This document shows, in pieces, positions 45,611-57,689 of a stretch of DNA of 64,000 bases. Origin of the DNA: Ctenosaura bakeri. Its lineage: Eukaryota; Chordata; Lepidosauria; Squamata; Iguanidae. The notes under the pieces are model-generated. The model saw nothing but the letters and a program-made list of their open reading frames with translations. It searched no databases and was not told the origin of the DNA. The stretch is from NCBI GenBank assembly GCA_948474755.1, contig CAOLHI010000357.1:248001-312000 (forward strand). The letters run 5' to 3'. The translations under genes were made by a program, and so were the position numbers. Position 1 is the stretch's first letter; the number at the start of each line of letters is the position of its first letter.

Positions 45611-47000
45611 ATTGACAGTTTGTATAATTTGAAATATAAATTACTAGCAGTATGGAATCTGTGCTGGCTTTTTTGTACAAATTCTGAAGGATTTTGTCTT
45701 GAATTTACTTTGGGGATAGGATTCAGCACCTTGCATAGCTATTTAAAGTTGAGACTAAAACCAAGAGTGGATTCACTGCCCCCCCACAACATGGAAGCCA
45801 ACAGCTGCTGCTGCTACTGCAAAATACCATATGCCCCCCCTATCGTGGTGGCTCATCCCATTTTCATGCAGTTAATAAAAATTTTTGAGGGACAGGCATA
45901 AAAGGGGGGGGAAGGAAAAGGAAAAGGAGAAATGAAGGAATAAAAAAAGGATGAAGAAAAATGTGAGAGAGAATAGTAGAAAAGTAAAACAGACATTAGA
46001 TGACTTAAAAAATAATTGTTGTGCCTTGTCCCAGTTTATCTACAAATAGAAGATAAATGTGAACAGCCATCAACAGAAACTAGCTCAAACAGATTTGCAG
46101 AGTGGTTGTTTCATTAATGCAAGTCATTTATCTGGCTTGAGTCAACAGGGGAGAAACTTCAGGTCACTATGCCACAGCAAACCAGCTGTATGGTAAGCCA
46201 CTGGGGAGTCATTCCATGCAAACACTTTAATATAATAATTATATTAACTTATATGTGGAGTGCTAAGTGTTATAAATGTGCTGCGTATATTAATTCTGTA
46301 ATCCTTGTAGGCCTTGGAAGGTGAGTTACAGTTGTTGTTATTATTACCACATGTTAGATCAACTAATGAATTAAAAGAAAGTAGGTTGTCTAAGAACACT
46401 TATTAAATGTATGTCAGAGGTAAAGACAACAGCCAATACTAATCTTGTTCTAGTTCAACCAATACATAACAACATCTCTTTCCCCATGGAGGCATCCACC
46501 AAACTGAATGGCAGACCTGAAAATAATTTATCACAAGTAACATGTTGCATTTTTGGGATAACTGGGACATAATTCTGTTTCTGTTGCAAATAACATAATA
46601 GTAATCTAGTTACTTCTCTCTTATATGAAGACATACTTTTTCTTGTTGCTGTTGATGATTAAAGTATTTTTTTATTCAAACTCTAAACCATTTTCTTTTT
46701 GGATTGATTTTTTTCCCAAGAAAAGAAAACAAAAAAAACAACAAGAAACAAGTAATATAAAAAGTGACTTCATTTGTAAAAAGCAGAATAATAATTAGTT
46801 TTACTATTTTTAAAACTTTGTAAGTTCTGGCAATTATGTTTAACTTCCCCACACAACCACCTGTTCGTCTATATCAATTCCAACCTTTTTCCAACTGTAG
46901 CTTAACCATAATGTGTTATGGGGGCGAGGGAGCCTATTATTTCTACCTGCTCATAGGCATCAAACAAATTAACAGCACTAATGCCACATTCCTCCTTGTT
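45611..47000. other. Unique DNA with a purine-rich patch
   Basis: 45,898-45,970 is a G/A-rich run (ggggggggaaggaaaaggaa). The rest shows no repeat or gene. Frame 45,620-45,901 ends in Cys and Pro runs without a motif. Confidence 0.4.
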
Positions 47001-47150
47001 TTTGTTGTTGTGCGCCTTCAAGGTTTTTCTGAATTAAGGGGAGCCTAAGGTGAAACTATCATGAGTCTTTCTACAGAGAGGGTTTGCCACTGCCTTCCTC
47101 TAAGCCAGAGAGTATGACTTGCCCAAAGTAAACCAATGGCGTTGCAATTA
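47001..47150 (-). mobile_element. tRNA-headed SINE, head missing
   Basis: From tttgttgttgtgcgccttca through ctaaggtgaaactatcatga and agagggtttgccactgcctt to gtatgacttgcccaaag. On the minus strand this is the SINE body and tail; the tRNA-like head is lost. Confidence 0.8.
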
Positions 47151-48989
47151 AACATTCCATTTGAATTTGAGTAACTTGTTTTTTGTTAATCAACTCTTAA
47201 TAGTTTCTTGGTAAGAAAAGAATGAAAGATTTGGCTTTAAGCTAGACAGATATTTGAGTCAACTCATTAAATCTTCCTACAAGTGTAAAATCCAAACTCA
47301 CTGCATGATCCTCCAAATTGGGGATTTTCAAACTTTTTACTTACATTCCTCTTTCAACTAAATGAACAACAAACACAGCCAAAACAATTTGAAGGCCTCT
47401 AAAATACTGAATATTGATTGTGAGCCAAATGAGATGAAATATTGACTGTGAGCCAAATGTATTTACTACCCAAGCAACAGTTGTTGACCAGAACTGAAAG
47501 CAAGTGATTTGTCTCAAAGCTTCTATTCCTTCAGCAGGAGTTGCTGGCTGAAGGTGATTGACTATATTAGGACTCCACAAATACAAACCAGCAGAGATGC
47601 TGCTTTACTAGACCTGATGCCATCACTAAAATTCCCAGCAAACTGATTTCTGGCATTTCAACTGCAGTGAAAACTTCTAATTAATATACACTGAAAAAAC
47701 CTACTACAGGATTTAACATAATGTAGCGATTTGTTAAATCACCGTGAACTTAGCATGTATGCCCAAATGTACTATAAGAAATGTCATTACTGCTCTACCA
47801 TTGTCTATCAGTGAGCAAATATGTATTTTTCCTTGATATGAATATGAGAAGGACTTTAAGAAAAGTGAAAAGCACTGAAACAGAGGAAATTGCCCCCATT
47901 TCCCACTGACATATCATTAGTCAAGAGTGGAAGACACCATGCCATCTGTTGAGTCTTGATTATTCGTCCAGACACCACAAAGGTGATCATACTATAAAAC
48001 CTTTATTAAACAAGGTATTCAACACTATCTAGCTTCCTTGCAGGGCTCTACAAAGAAAAATAGTTGAGTTCAGCCAAACTTCTGCAGGTCTTCCATTTTG
48101 TTGTACATGAATTATTGGACAACCTTACCCTCTTGCTGTTAACAAACCTTTTCTTGAGAAAAACATGATTTCATTTGACAGCTCATAAAGTGGGTAAGAA
48201 GGCTGTTAGCAATTTTTCTTGATTAACCTTCTCCTCCTCAATCGGGCCAAAACAAATTGTGCTAAGTCTATAGACTGACATGTTGATTGGAAACCACTAT
48301 GTTACCAGGATCTACAATATTAGTCAACAGCAGCTTTGTGCTTCCACTCCAATATCCTCAGGCAGATGTAATTAGTAGCTCATATACCTCACCTGGTGCT
48401 AGCTTGACAGGAAACAGTGTTAACGATATGAAAGTGAAAGCCCATTCCAGCACCGTCTGATAAATTTCATATCTCTATCTGACAGACACAGGCCCACGAT
48501 TACTGCTTTGAGAACCTGGTTTTCCTCACCTCAAAGGAACAAAGCGGCTGATAATCAAAAAGGGAAAACAACTTTGATGGAAATCAGCATGGGTCTTATA
48601 AAGAGATTTCAGTCTGTCAGCCTGTGAGCAAGGCACCCTGAGACAAGGAAACAAAAAGGTGGAATATTTAGCCATCATCAACACAATGAAAACTAGGCTA
48701 CAGCAGTATTTCATCCCTATCAAGTACCTGTCCCACTAGACAGAGCACAAACCCATGTGTTGCTATGGCACAAGCAACAAAAGATGTATAGATGAACTAA
48801 ATATTGGACAAAACTGGAGTTTAACATAAGGCACCATAGACAGAATGTAGATAGTTGGAAAATATGAGCAAGAAAAGTTTGCAGTCATCTACTGTGTGGA
48901 TGATTTTTAATGTGTTATTAATTGACTTCAGGTGGAGTTGGTTTAGCATGACATCCCACCATCCTTATAATAGTAGCTTGCTAGTCTCC
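47151..48989. other. Unique DNA, no gene seen
   Basis: A+T-rich, no definable transposon. A short near-duplicate (aatattgattgtgagccaaa / aatattgactgtgagccaaa) lies at 47,409-47,460. Frames 47,341-47,586 and 48,526-48,723 have no motif. Confidence 0.4.
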
Positions 48990-49338
48990 CAATTGTGTGA
49001 GTCACAGAGACTACGAAGAAGAAGAACAGGTTGCTTATCTGTAATTGTGGTTCTTTGAGTGGTCTTCTGTGAACTCACACAAACCCTCCCCTCTGTATGT
49101 CCTGCTGGCGTGTTGGTTCCATGGATGCTGCTATGGTGGCGAGACAGAACTGACTATTGGAGCAGGAGGGGGCTTTTATACCCCGGAGGATGGGGGAGGG
49201 GTTCAATGGTCAAAACGCCTGCTTTTAGATTTCTAGAAGGTTCTGAATGATGTTCTACACAGGCGCAAAACCCAATTGTGTGAGTTCACAGAAGACCACT
49301 TGAAGAACCACAGTTACTGGTAGGCAACCTGTTCTTTT
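48990..49338. mobile_element. DIRS-type terminal repeat unit (solo)
   Basis: caggttgcttatctgtaatt with gtggttctttgagtggtctt (49,028-49,066) pairs with the inverted right end caggttgcctaccagtaact / gtggttcttcaagtggtctt (49,286-49,332). Just outside the left end, aattgtgtgagtcacagaga is another inverted scrap of the same end. This caggttgcttacctgtaac signature is that of DIRS inverted terminal repeats in reptiles. A TATA-like cttttatacccc lies at about 49,172. No DIRS coding sequence is inside. Confidence 0.7.
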
Positions 49339-49562
49339 GTTAACAGCTATAGTGCTTACTGTGTTAGAACTTTTAATTCCATGATCTCCACTCTAGTTAT
49401 TGTATGAATTACAATAATTGATATGACATGAAGCTTTCCCAGGAAAAAAAAGGAGAAATTCACCAGAATGAGTGTGATTCATCAAAAGTCACAATCTCAG
49501 TATAGGCTAGAAGATTCAAATCTGGACAGCCAACAAAAATTGAAGGTACTCTAATAAGTAAT

Positions 49563-49758
49563 GAGAGAGCCAGTGTGATGCAATGATTTGAGTGTTAAAC
49601 TAGGACGCCAAGAGACCAGGGTTCAAATCGTCTGGGCTGGTCACATTCTCTCAACTTAAGAGGAAGGTAACAGCAAACCCCTTCCAAACAAATCTTGCCA
49701 AGATCCATCAGAGCTTCACTTTAGATAAGTCAGAAGTGACTTGAAGGCACACCACAAC
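49563..49758 (+). mobile_element. tRNA-headed SINE, full length with target duplication
   Basis: The head gccagtgtgatgcaatgatt holds a degenerate A box, and GTTCAAATC (49,621-49,629) fits the B box GWTCRANNC. Then come ctggtcacattctctcaact, aacagcaaaccccttccaaa and the tail gtgacttgaaggcacaccac. The 10-mer aataagtaat flanks it exactly (49,553-49,562 and 49,759-49,768), so insertion is by LINE-type retrotransposition. It is 196 bp, a useful reference for the other copies here. Confidence 0.92.
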
Positions 49759-49951
49759 AATAAGTAATTAGAAGTAATCATTCCATTTGGGCAGAAACAG
49801 AGATCAGCTCATAGAGAGGAAAAAGCAGTTGGCTGCTGAGGAGAGTCTGGGTGCAAAAAAGCCAGGTGTAAGGAGCTAGTCTTCAGCAAATACCAGAATA
49901 AAGATCAAGATACAGCAGACAAAGTGAAGGGGTATGCTGTTATATCAATGA

Positions 49952-50100
49952 TTTGTTGTTGTGTGCCTTCAAATAATTTCCAACTTACTGCAACAGTAAG
50001 GTGAGCCTATCAAGGGGTTTTCTTTGCAAGATTGGTTCAGAGGAGGTTTGCCTTTGCCTTGCTGTGAGACTGAGAGCATGATTTGCCAATGATATCTGAG
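49952..50100 (-). mobile_element. tRNA-headed SINE, truncated
   Basis: ttgttgttgtgtgccttcaa, aaggtgagcctatcaagggg and cagaggaggtttgcctttgc are the minus-strand body and tail. Similarity fades after gatttgccaatgat, so the head is lost or decayed. It lies 190 bp from the intact inverted-orientation copy. Confidence 0.8.
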
Positions 50101-51525
50101 GTGTATAGTGAGAAAAGGTTGGGGCACAAGTTTTAGTCCCTCACCAGAAGTCACCTGTCTTCCCATGCTTTCAGTAACTTGCAATTATAACTTGACACCA
50201 CTTTCCTAGATAGAACAGAAAACTGGTCAGACTTCTACAGAACGACCTCAAATACTGACCTTTAACAAGAAAAAAAAACTATTCATACACAAACTCTTGA
50301 AGAAAAATGACTTTCTGCTTCTACCTGAATCAAGATGAAACCTGCCAAAATGTCATTTTAAAACTATCTTATCATTTCTGCCCCAGCTACTTAAATGTAC
50401 TTTTTTGTAAGACATCTTCTTTTAAAGACTTTGATTGTGTAACATGCAGCTTGATGACACTCCTGAAGACAGTTATCATTTAACTTATGTCTTCCTTTTC
50501 ATTTTCTAGACCCTTCTGTGGCTCCTGGTTGTCTTCAAGAATGCAATCATAGTAATAATACCCTCCCCCCATTTCTACAGTGTTTCCTTCAACTTAACCT
50601 GTTGCACCAGCATCATTCAAGGGATCATTCCTCCTCCCACACACAGCAGATGTACAGATGTACAGATCTGAGTACAAGCCCATAGAGGGCAATGTTCATT
50701 TTTAACACTATTGGCACAATTATGTTTCATTAATACAAATCCATTACTTTACAGTTTCATTTGCTGCTGTTGATTTTATGAGCTGACAGAAGGAAAAAAG
50801 CATGAAGGGCTCATAATTCTAGTAGAATTCAGTAGCTGGAGAACAAGTACTCCATGCTGACCCTCCATTCTCTAAAAAAAAATATTAATATATAAGATTC
50901 TTGTAAAATATTTCCAGAAAATGGCAATAGACATTTCTATCAGAACTTACTGGAATCCTCAGTTGAAACTCCAGTTAGGAAAAGGACCTGTTTGGTACTC
51001 CAGACATGTCTGGAGCCTTAGGCCTTATACTGCATATATACAAAGGTCATGTTCCTTGGGGGAGATCTGCACTATTTTATGTGCCATCAAAAGCACAAAG
51101 TCAGCATGTTCAAAAGAATCTCCTGCTTCCTCAGCTACACACTAGAGGTGCATAAATTCTTGGTACAACAAGCCTGAACATTTCATTATGTATACTTAGC
51201 CATTCCACAGACAACAAACCTGCTTGTTGACCACTTTTTGGAAACCTACTGCCATGCTTTCAAATATATATTGGATCCATCACAAGATCCCAACCTGTCC
51301 TTATCAATACCCTGCTCTAGATTTTAAACCTGGCTCTTTCGAGAACTTAACTGTAAATTTCCTCCCTGAGTAGTCAAAATAGCTAGCAAGAATTATGTAA
51401 TAGCAGTAGACGCAATGGCTAGAAGTACTCTTTGAACTTCTTACAAGCACTAACATAAGTTGCAGATCTATCCAGCAGATGCACACATACTCATCTTTGC
51501 CTTTCCGTCACTCTAAATGGTTTTA

Positions 51526-51578
51526 GATGGATGGATGGACGGACAGACGGACGGACGGACAGACAGGCAGGCAGACAG
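51526..51578. repeat. (GGAY/CAGR)n microsatellite
   Basis: gatggatggatggacggaca then gacggacggacggacagaca and ggcaggcagaca: a 53-bp tetranucleotide array with transitions between GGAT, GGAC, AGAC and GGCA units. Confidence 0.9.
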
Positions 51579-51660
51579 TATTTATACCCTGCTCTCAGCA
51601 GCTTACAAATTGCTACAAATTCCCTGCCCTCAGACTTACAGTCTAAATAAGACACAACAC
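51579..51660 (-). mobile_element. LINE 3' tail scrap
   Basis: tatttataccctgctctcag then cagcttacaaattgctacaa and tcagacttacagtctaaata resembles the reversed 3' tail of CR1/L2-type LINEs ending in a tetranucleotide array. The family is uncertain. Confidence 0.45.
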
Positions 51661-53239
51661 ACAAAGAAAAGGGGATGGCAGTGTGGGAGGGGGATACCGG
51701 CTCTTCTTTTCTCCCTCCAAAGCCAGGGCAGTGGCAGTTGGGACAGGAGCCATTTTTCAAATGCAAGATGACCAGTTTTCTAGTTTGTAAAATGGTCATC
51801 CCTACTGGTGTGCTAAGTGCTCAAAATAGCTTCATTATCATAAATAATCAGAAAGTTGGAGGAACACAAGAATAATAAATTTTTTGTCAACATTTCTCAG
51901 GACAACATCTTTCCTAAGTTGTTAAATATGCTTGGTGCTAAGCTATCACTTGGCAAAAGTTTGCATTTCTTTTTTCAACAGATTATCTCATAGTTACTAG
52001 AGAATAAGCATGCACGGGCCAACGGAAAATGAAATTACCTCACTCCATGCTTCATTTTTTCCTCTTCTTATTGCCTAGTTGGTTGTGATAATGTGGAGGA
52101 AAAAGGATGGAAGTGTGGCATCTCTGGACCTGAAGAACCTATATCAAACTGTACTTTACATTTCCCTCACTTTATTGTTCTCTCACTTTCCCTGACAACC
52201 ACTCAAAAATAAAACCACTTTTTTAAAAAAAAAAATCATAGCTTACAATACACTAAATAAAGGTTCTATTAAATATATATTAAATTAAATGTACTAAATC
52301 CAAATTAAATTAAATTAATTAAATTGTGTAACACTACACAAGTACTGAAACACTTTTTTTTCCTCAAGACAAGGGCTTTCATATGAATTTATTGGAACAC
52401 TGACTGTTAACTGAAGAATGGCATTGGCTTTAAAACTGCACTAAAACTTAACATCAAGATATGACAGAACTTTTTTCTTATGTTAAAAGTGTATTTTCCT
52501 TTTGCAGACGTACAGAAGAGAGTTCTCTGTACTAAACTATACACAAAAAGACTCCAAACTCTTCTTTTTGGAAAATTTTTATTAGTTAAGAAAAAACAAA
52601 CAAAACATAACACCACATGATTACCATAAAAGTGAAAAAGAAAACATTACAATGAAATAGCTTACATTACTATTCTTTCCAGATTCTTTATCGACATATA
52701 CTTATTCCATGTGTTATATATCATACTGCTCATATATTTTTGTTACATTCTTAACTCTGTCCTTTTCAACTATATTTATCCTATTGCTGTTACTAAAGAT
52801 GATCCTATTACTAAACATATTAATACTAACCCTAACCTTAAATATAACCTTAAACGAAAACTTAAATGTAAACCCTAACACTAAGTGTAAACCCATCCCC
52901 CAAGCCAATTATCTTTCAGCTTGCTCTACTTTCCAAAATTGTAATTCTTATTGCGGTGGTGTGACACTTCCCTCTTTCACTAGGACTTTTGCCACAAATA
53001 TCTTCCATAGTTCTTCAAAATCGTTCCCTTTCATTATTCCTTTTTTGACTTTAATTCGACATGTTAGCTTATCATTAATCACTATTTTCCACACTTCTTT
53101 ATACCAATCCTTTATTTAAAAATCTTCTTGCATTTTCCATTTTCTTGAAATAATTAACCTTGCTGCAGTTAATAAATGTGTAATTAAATCTTTCATTGCC
53201 TGGGTACAATTAACCTTATCAAATATAGATAAATGCTAT

Positions 53240-53480
53240 ACTCAGATACATTTGTAAGTCAATTCCTGATATCTCTTTTATCTCTTTAAACACAATTTGC
53301 CAAAATTTCTGTACACTTTCACAATTCTATCACATATAAATATATGTGCCAATCTCTTGGCAACCCCTCCAACATAATCTTGAGTGTTTCTTATCTATAT
53401 AGTTTAACCTTCCTGGTGTTAGGTACCATCTCCAGACCAATTGATAATAATTCTCTTTTATCCTTATGGATAAATTTTTT
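53240..53480 (-). pseudogene. L1 ORF2 C-terminal Cys-rich segment
   Basis: In another minus frame: WYLTPGRLNYIDKKHSRLCW with RGCQEIGTYIYM. This is the 'WY.TP..L.......CWR(C)...GT..H(M/I)WW.C' end of L1 ORF2, a putative zinc-binding tail. The second Cys of CWRC has become Gly and the following His/Trp region has frameshifts. It links to the 53,747-54,170 segment across decayed DNA. Confidence 0.8.
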
Positions 53481-53746
53481 AAATGATGCTGATTCCAAAT
53501 CTTTTCCCATTCTTGAATATCTACTTTTTGTGCTAGTTCTTCCTCCTATATTTTTCTAAGATATTCATCTTCATCTTCATATATTGACAATATTTTATAT
53601 ATTTCACCTGTGGTACCCTTCAATATTTCATTTTCCTCTATTCCATCTCTTTGCTTAATCATTTGTTCAAATCTAGTGTATTCTCTAACATCTTTCTTAT
53701 TACTTTTCCAATTCCTTGTCCACTGCTCTAACTGAATATAATTAAA

Positions 53747-54170
53747 CTATGACATGTTAGTACCCTGCAATCTCTCTTTTATTTTATCTTTATTTGTCAT
53801 TATATTCATCCAATCTTTTAACTTATATGTTCTCTGCTTCTTTAATTCCTTCTCTAATTCATCTCTCAAATTCTTTGGAAATTTTTCCATCATGACTATT
53901 GGGGTTAATGGTGAAATAGCTGGCATTAATTTTTCCTTATTTTTCTTCCAAATTTCTAATATATTCTTCAAAAAGGGGTTTTCTATTTTTTCTATTTCTG
54001 TCTTAGCAAAGTTCCAAAAAAAAAAAAAGATATTCTCTAATCTCCTCTCAGTTTCTGTTGTTTTCTTCTCTAACCATTCCAAATCCCCTTTTCTCAAAAC
54101 CCCATCTATAATATATATCAATTGATTTGCACTACAATACCATTTTAAAGTTGGGAGGTCCAATCCACCT
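53747..54170 (-). pseudogene. L1 ORF2 C-terminal part, first segment
   Basis: The frame starts (after target-site flank) with GGLDLPTLKWYCSANQLIYI, the conserved post-RT block 'GGL.LP.L..YY.A.QL.WI' of L1 ORF2. It continues about 140 residues, rich in Lys, Glu and Trp, to a stop at 53,747. The first residues of the open frame upstream come from flanking DNA. Confidence 0.85.
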
Positions 54171-54185
54171 TCCAAACTCTTCTTT

Positions 54186-57100
54186 AAAAAAAACAGCAAC
54201 ACAATATTTTAAATTTAAATTAAATTTAAATTAAAAATTCCATGATTGCATGTAGCATATAAGATCTAACTTCTAAGCCAAACTAAGCTTTATTGTTGAG
54301 AGAACGGTAGTATAGTGGCAGGACTGGACTTCAAAGTTGGCTAGAAGAAACAATGGCCAGCAGCTATTAAGTTCAGCCAGCCACAATATGCTGACTCTTG
54401 TCAAAATATCCACATCTTCATTCCAAGGGAAACTTATTCCAGTCTGAATTCACAAAACACTCAAGTTGACAGAAGCCAATCCATAACAAAATAATGTTAT
54501 GACAAATAGGATCATTTTATTGTTCTTTTTTTACTGTTTAACTGTTTAACAACATATGATTACATATGATGAAATAAACGTTTTCAAAATAACATAATCC
54601 TATTAACAAAGGTATAATTGTTGGATTTCACTTGTATTGTCTATTCCAACTGCCACAGGTACAGACTCTCCTCCTTCAACAGCATCTCAAAAAGCTGACC
54701 TTTGACCAGTTTCCATTTCTCTCTCACTTTTCCTGACTTTCCAGAGAGTGGCAATCTGGACTTGACAAGAGGCCACAGAATACAAATTACCACCAAACAG
54801 GACAGCAAAATACAAAATACATTGTTTTTTTATACTGAAAGCACACTATGCAGCTTTGCCCTTCAAAATACTATCAGCAAATGAAAGGATTATGGTCATA
54901 CTCCCACTGTCCAGTACCTTAAGGGGCAACTGATTTTGAATTATCTATGGAGCTGTCACATAGATAATTGAGCTTTGATGTCATTATTGAAACCCAGGGT
55001 GTCCTAAACTTCAATACTCCAGAAGCAGCTAGTAGGTTCCATGTCAGTTTACTTTACTCCAGACTTTAAAGGAGCTATTTGGCATGCTGAAATCTACCCT
55101 CAACTCAGGGTCATTCCACTGGGTAGCTCCTTTAAAGTCTGGACTAAAACTTGGAGCAGGCTGACCACCCAAAAGACATGAGAACTACAAGCTACTATTG
55201 CTCCTTGCCTATTCTTCTTCAGTAAGTTACCTCCTTTTTTGTGGAATCCATGGACCTACTGGAGGAAGGGACGAATGTAGAGGAAATGACCTCATGTGAC
55301 CTGTTGCTCTTCTGTTTCCACTATAAAGCTTCCAACCACGATTTGTAATACTGGTTATAAATGAAAGTGCACACCATGTTTTGCTATTTTGGATGTAACA
55401 GCATCCCCTCTTTGATCAGGTAAAAAAGGAAGCAACTGAAGCACCAGTTTTGTATCATGTCTGAACCAAGCCATTGCTTTCTGAAGAAAAGCTTTTAAGT
55501 ATGTGAAATGTGGCGACATTAGGCTGCAGTTCTAGAAATATTTAGCTAAGTACCACTGAACTCAGGGCTTGACTTCCTTTCCACCAAAGTTGTATCTCTA
55601 TCAATATAAAAAGGTAAGGAAACCAGTGCTGCAGCTAGAAACAGGGTTAAAACTCTCAGTAGCAGAGAAATACTTGGCAAGCCAGTAGTGCTTCAGGGTC
55701 CATGTAGGGATTTCAGTATTTCCTACACAAAATCATTAATATTGACGCCACAGATCTGCTACTAGTAATACTAGGTAAACATCCTAGAAAGATTAATAAT
55801 ATTTTCATTGAACTCCATATTTAAAAAGGCAGAACAAAAAAGTTTGTCCCCTAAGCTGATAATATAGGCCACGTGTGAAAACAATAAAATAATAAAAAAT
55901 GACATGAGTAAGTTTTCATTGGGGAAACTCTATTTTTAAGAAGTGTCACCCCGGGAAAAGGGTTTCTACTTCAAAGACAGCAAATAATCTGACAATATTT
56001 TCTTCCAGAATACAAGATAAAGTTACTTAATGATTTAAACGATACAGTATTTAAACTTTTATGAGTCCCCATGGAGCAACGACTACATTTCAAGTGAAAA
56101 TTGCCTGCTTTATTTTGGAAGGAAGTTTTGGTATTGATTCTAGCTACATTACAACAGCACTAAAAATAGAAATAAAGAATTTCCAGAAACCAGAGCTTAA
56201 AATATTACTGGGTTTAAGGGATGTAATTAATAGACAAAGTGTTAAGTATAACTTACAATAACCCATACCACATTAGCCTTATCTTATAGATACAACTTTC
56301 TGTGCTGAACCTGGATGCTAATACATCAACCCATATGGTAGTATATTACAATTATTCTTTCCATTAGATTTTATGGTTCCATATTTAAAAACTGTCGTAA
56401 TGAGCTAAGCTTACAGTGGGCCAAATTCTGCATCTTCTGACTAACAATGGCTAACTACAGAATGGGATACTTTCCACACATTTTAATTAGGAACTCATTA
56501 GGAAGAAAGACTGAGTTATACATTGAGATGAAATGCCCAGCAAGGTACCTATTGAATTAGTATCTTTATCTTACATTAGCTCTTGTTCCAGTAATCACTG
56601 GAGTAGGGTAACATTAACATCAATGTTCACTTGCCAGCTATGTTTGTTAAGAGTTACTGATGGTTCTAATCTCCATCATTTGGAATATTCCATTGCATGG
56701 GATCTAGATGCCTTCAGTATTAACAGATAATTCTGAAGAAACAGAAAGACTATGTAGTAATACTAGATTCTATAGACCTACTATCAGCAGGTGCATAGAC
56801 ATGAGACTGAACTGCATAATACCTTGAAAATCTACTTCTAAATACAAACAAACAAATCCTGGAAATTATTTCAGAAGAACTACTGGCAGGAAAGTTCTAT
56901 CTAGTATTGAAAATTAATTCATCAGGTAACCCAGGACAACCTATCATTTCAGAAATCAAGACCATATCAAAGGGTTTATCATAGAAAGAGGCAACTGTGG
57001 TGAGGCTAATATTCACTTTCTGGGATGCTGAAGTGATTGAGGGGTACAGTTTTGTTTTAGTTGTTTAGTTTAGTTTTTGATTTTGTTTTTAGTTTTGGAG

Positions 57101-57689
57101 TTTAATTTCTTTTAAATTTTATGGAATGTTTTCAACTAAATGGTTTGTAAATCCTATAGTTTTCATGTTCAATATTCACATTTGTATGGTTGTTATTCCA
57201 TTTATATATTACTATCTCTTTAGTTTATTGTATTTTACATATTCCATAAGTATTTACTGCCATTTTTAGTTGATCAATATTGTGCTGTGAACAACTGTTT
57301 ATAGTTACCTAAGCCTTCATCACAGAGTAGGAAATGTGTAGCTATTGCGTTTGTGTCCTCAGTCCTGGTAATCTGGGTTATTATTTCTTACGATTTTATC
57401 ACCAATTTTCTGAGTTGTATTCTTCATCTATACATTAATTACTGTTGTACACAATAGTTTAGCATATAGGGATGTTTTCCTGGGGAATTCAATGAGGATT
57501 ATTGTAGATTTCTTCAAAGACTTTGAGCAGACTGAAGGGGATCCCTCAAATCAGTTCCAGAAACTTGGCAATACCTGTTATATGTACCTCATGGGAATTG
57601 TTATTATATTTGCCTTATTGGACTTCCTTGGTCTGACTTTTCTTTTTCCTAGACCTGGGATAATTGTGGACAGTTTTCAGCTGTAAGTG
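54186..57689. other. Unique A+T-rich DNA
   Basis: About 3.5 kb without a gene or definable transposon, except the small foldback at 55,059-55,142. Frames 56,061-56,261, 56,533-56,730 and 57,492-57,686 have no motif. 55,700-57,450 is repeat-free and compositionally even. Confidence 0.45.
55059..55142. repeat. 84-bp foldback with 19-bp perfect arms
   Basis: ccagactttaaaggagcta (55,059-55,077) is repeated exactly in inverse orientation as tagctcctttaaagtctgg (55,124-55,142), with a 46-bp loop. It may be a small MITE or the core of a decayed one. No target duplication is evident. Confidence 0.8.

Larger units (their letters stand above)
50101..52552. other. Unique DNA with one microsatellite
   Basis: No gene. 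It contains the tetranucleotide repeat at 51,526-51,578 and the adjacent LINE tail. The remainder is A+T-rich; 52,230-52,330 is a taaattaaat-rich simple sequence. Confidence 0.4.
52568..54170 (-). mobile_element. 5'-truncated L1 LINE with 15-bp target duplication
   Basis: Sense is minus. tccaaactcttcttt occurs at 52,553-52,567 and 54,171-54,185, directly outside both ends. On the sense strand the duplication reads aaagaagagtttgga and is preceded by a run of T, so the nick fits the L1 endonuclease site TTTT/AA. The L1 part starts inside ORF2 at the GGL-x-x-P-x-L block and ends in aactaataaaaattttccaa. About 1.6 kb remains. Confidence 0.88.

Noticed and set aside
49566..49632. Functional tRNA gene
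   Set aside because: B box is good but the A box and acceptor/anticodon stems do not fold as a tRNA. It is the head of a full-length SINE with target duplications.
52825..52890. ctaaccctaacc-like words resembling telomere repeats
   Set aside because: Only two adjacent telomere-type units occur, the rest is ccttaaa/taaac. They lie in the 3' UTR of the truncated L1, so this is A+C-rich LINE sequence.
53754..54125. 123-residue plus frame rich in Phe/Ser/Ile
   Set aside because: It is the antisense of the L1 ORF2 C-terminal segment on the minus strand.
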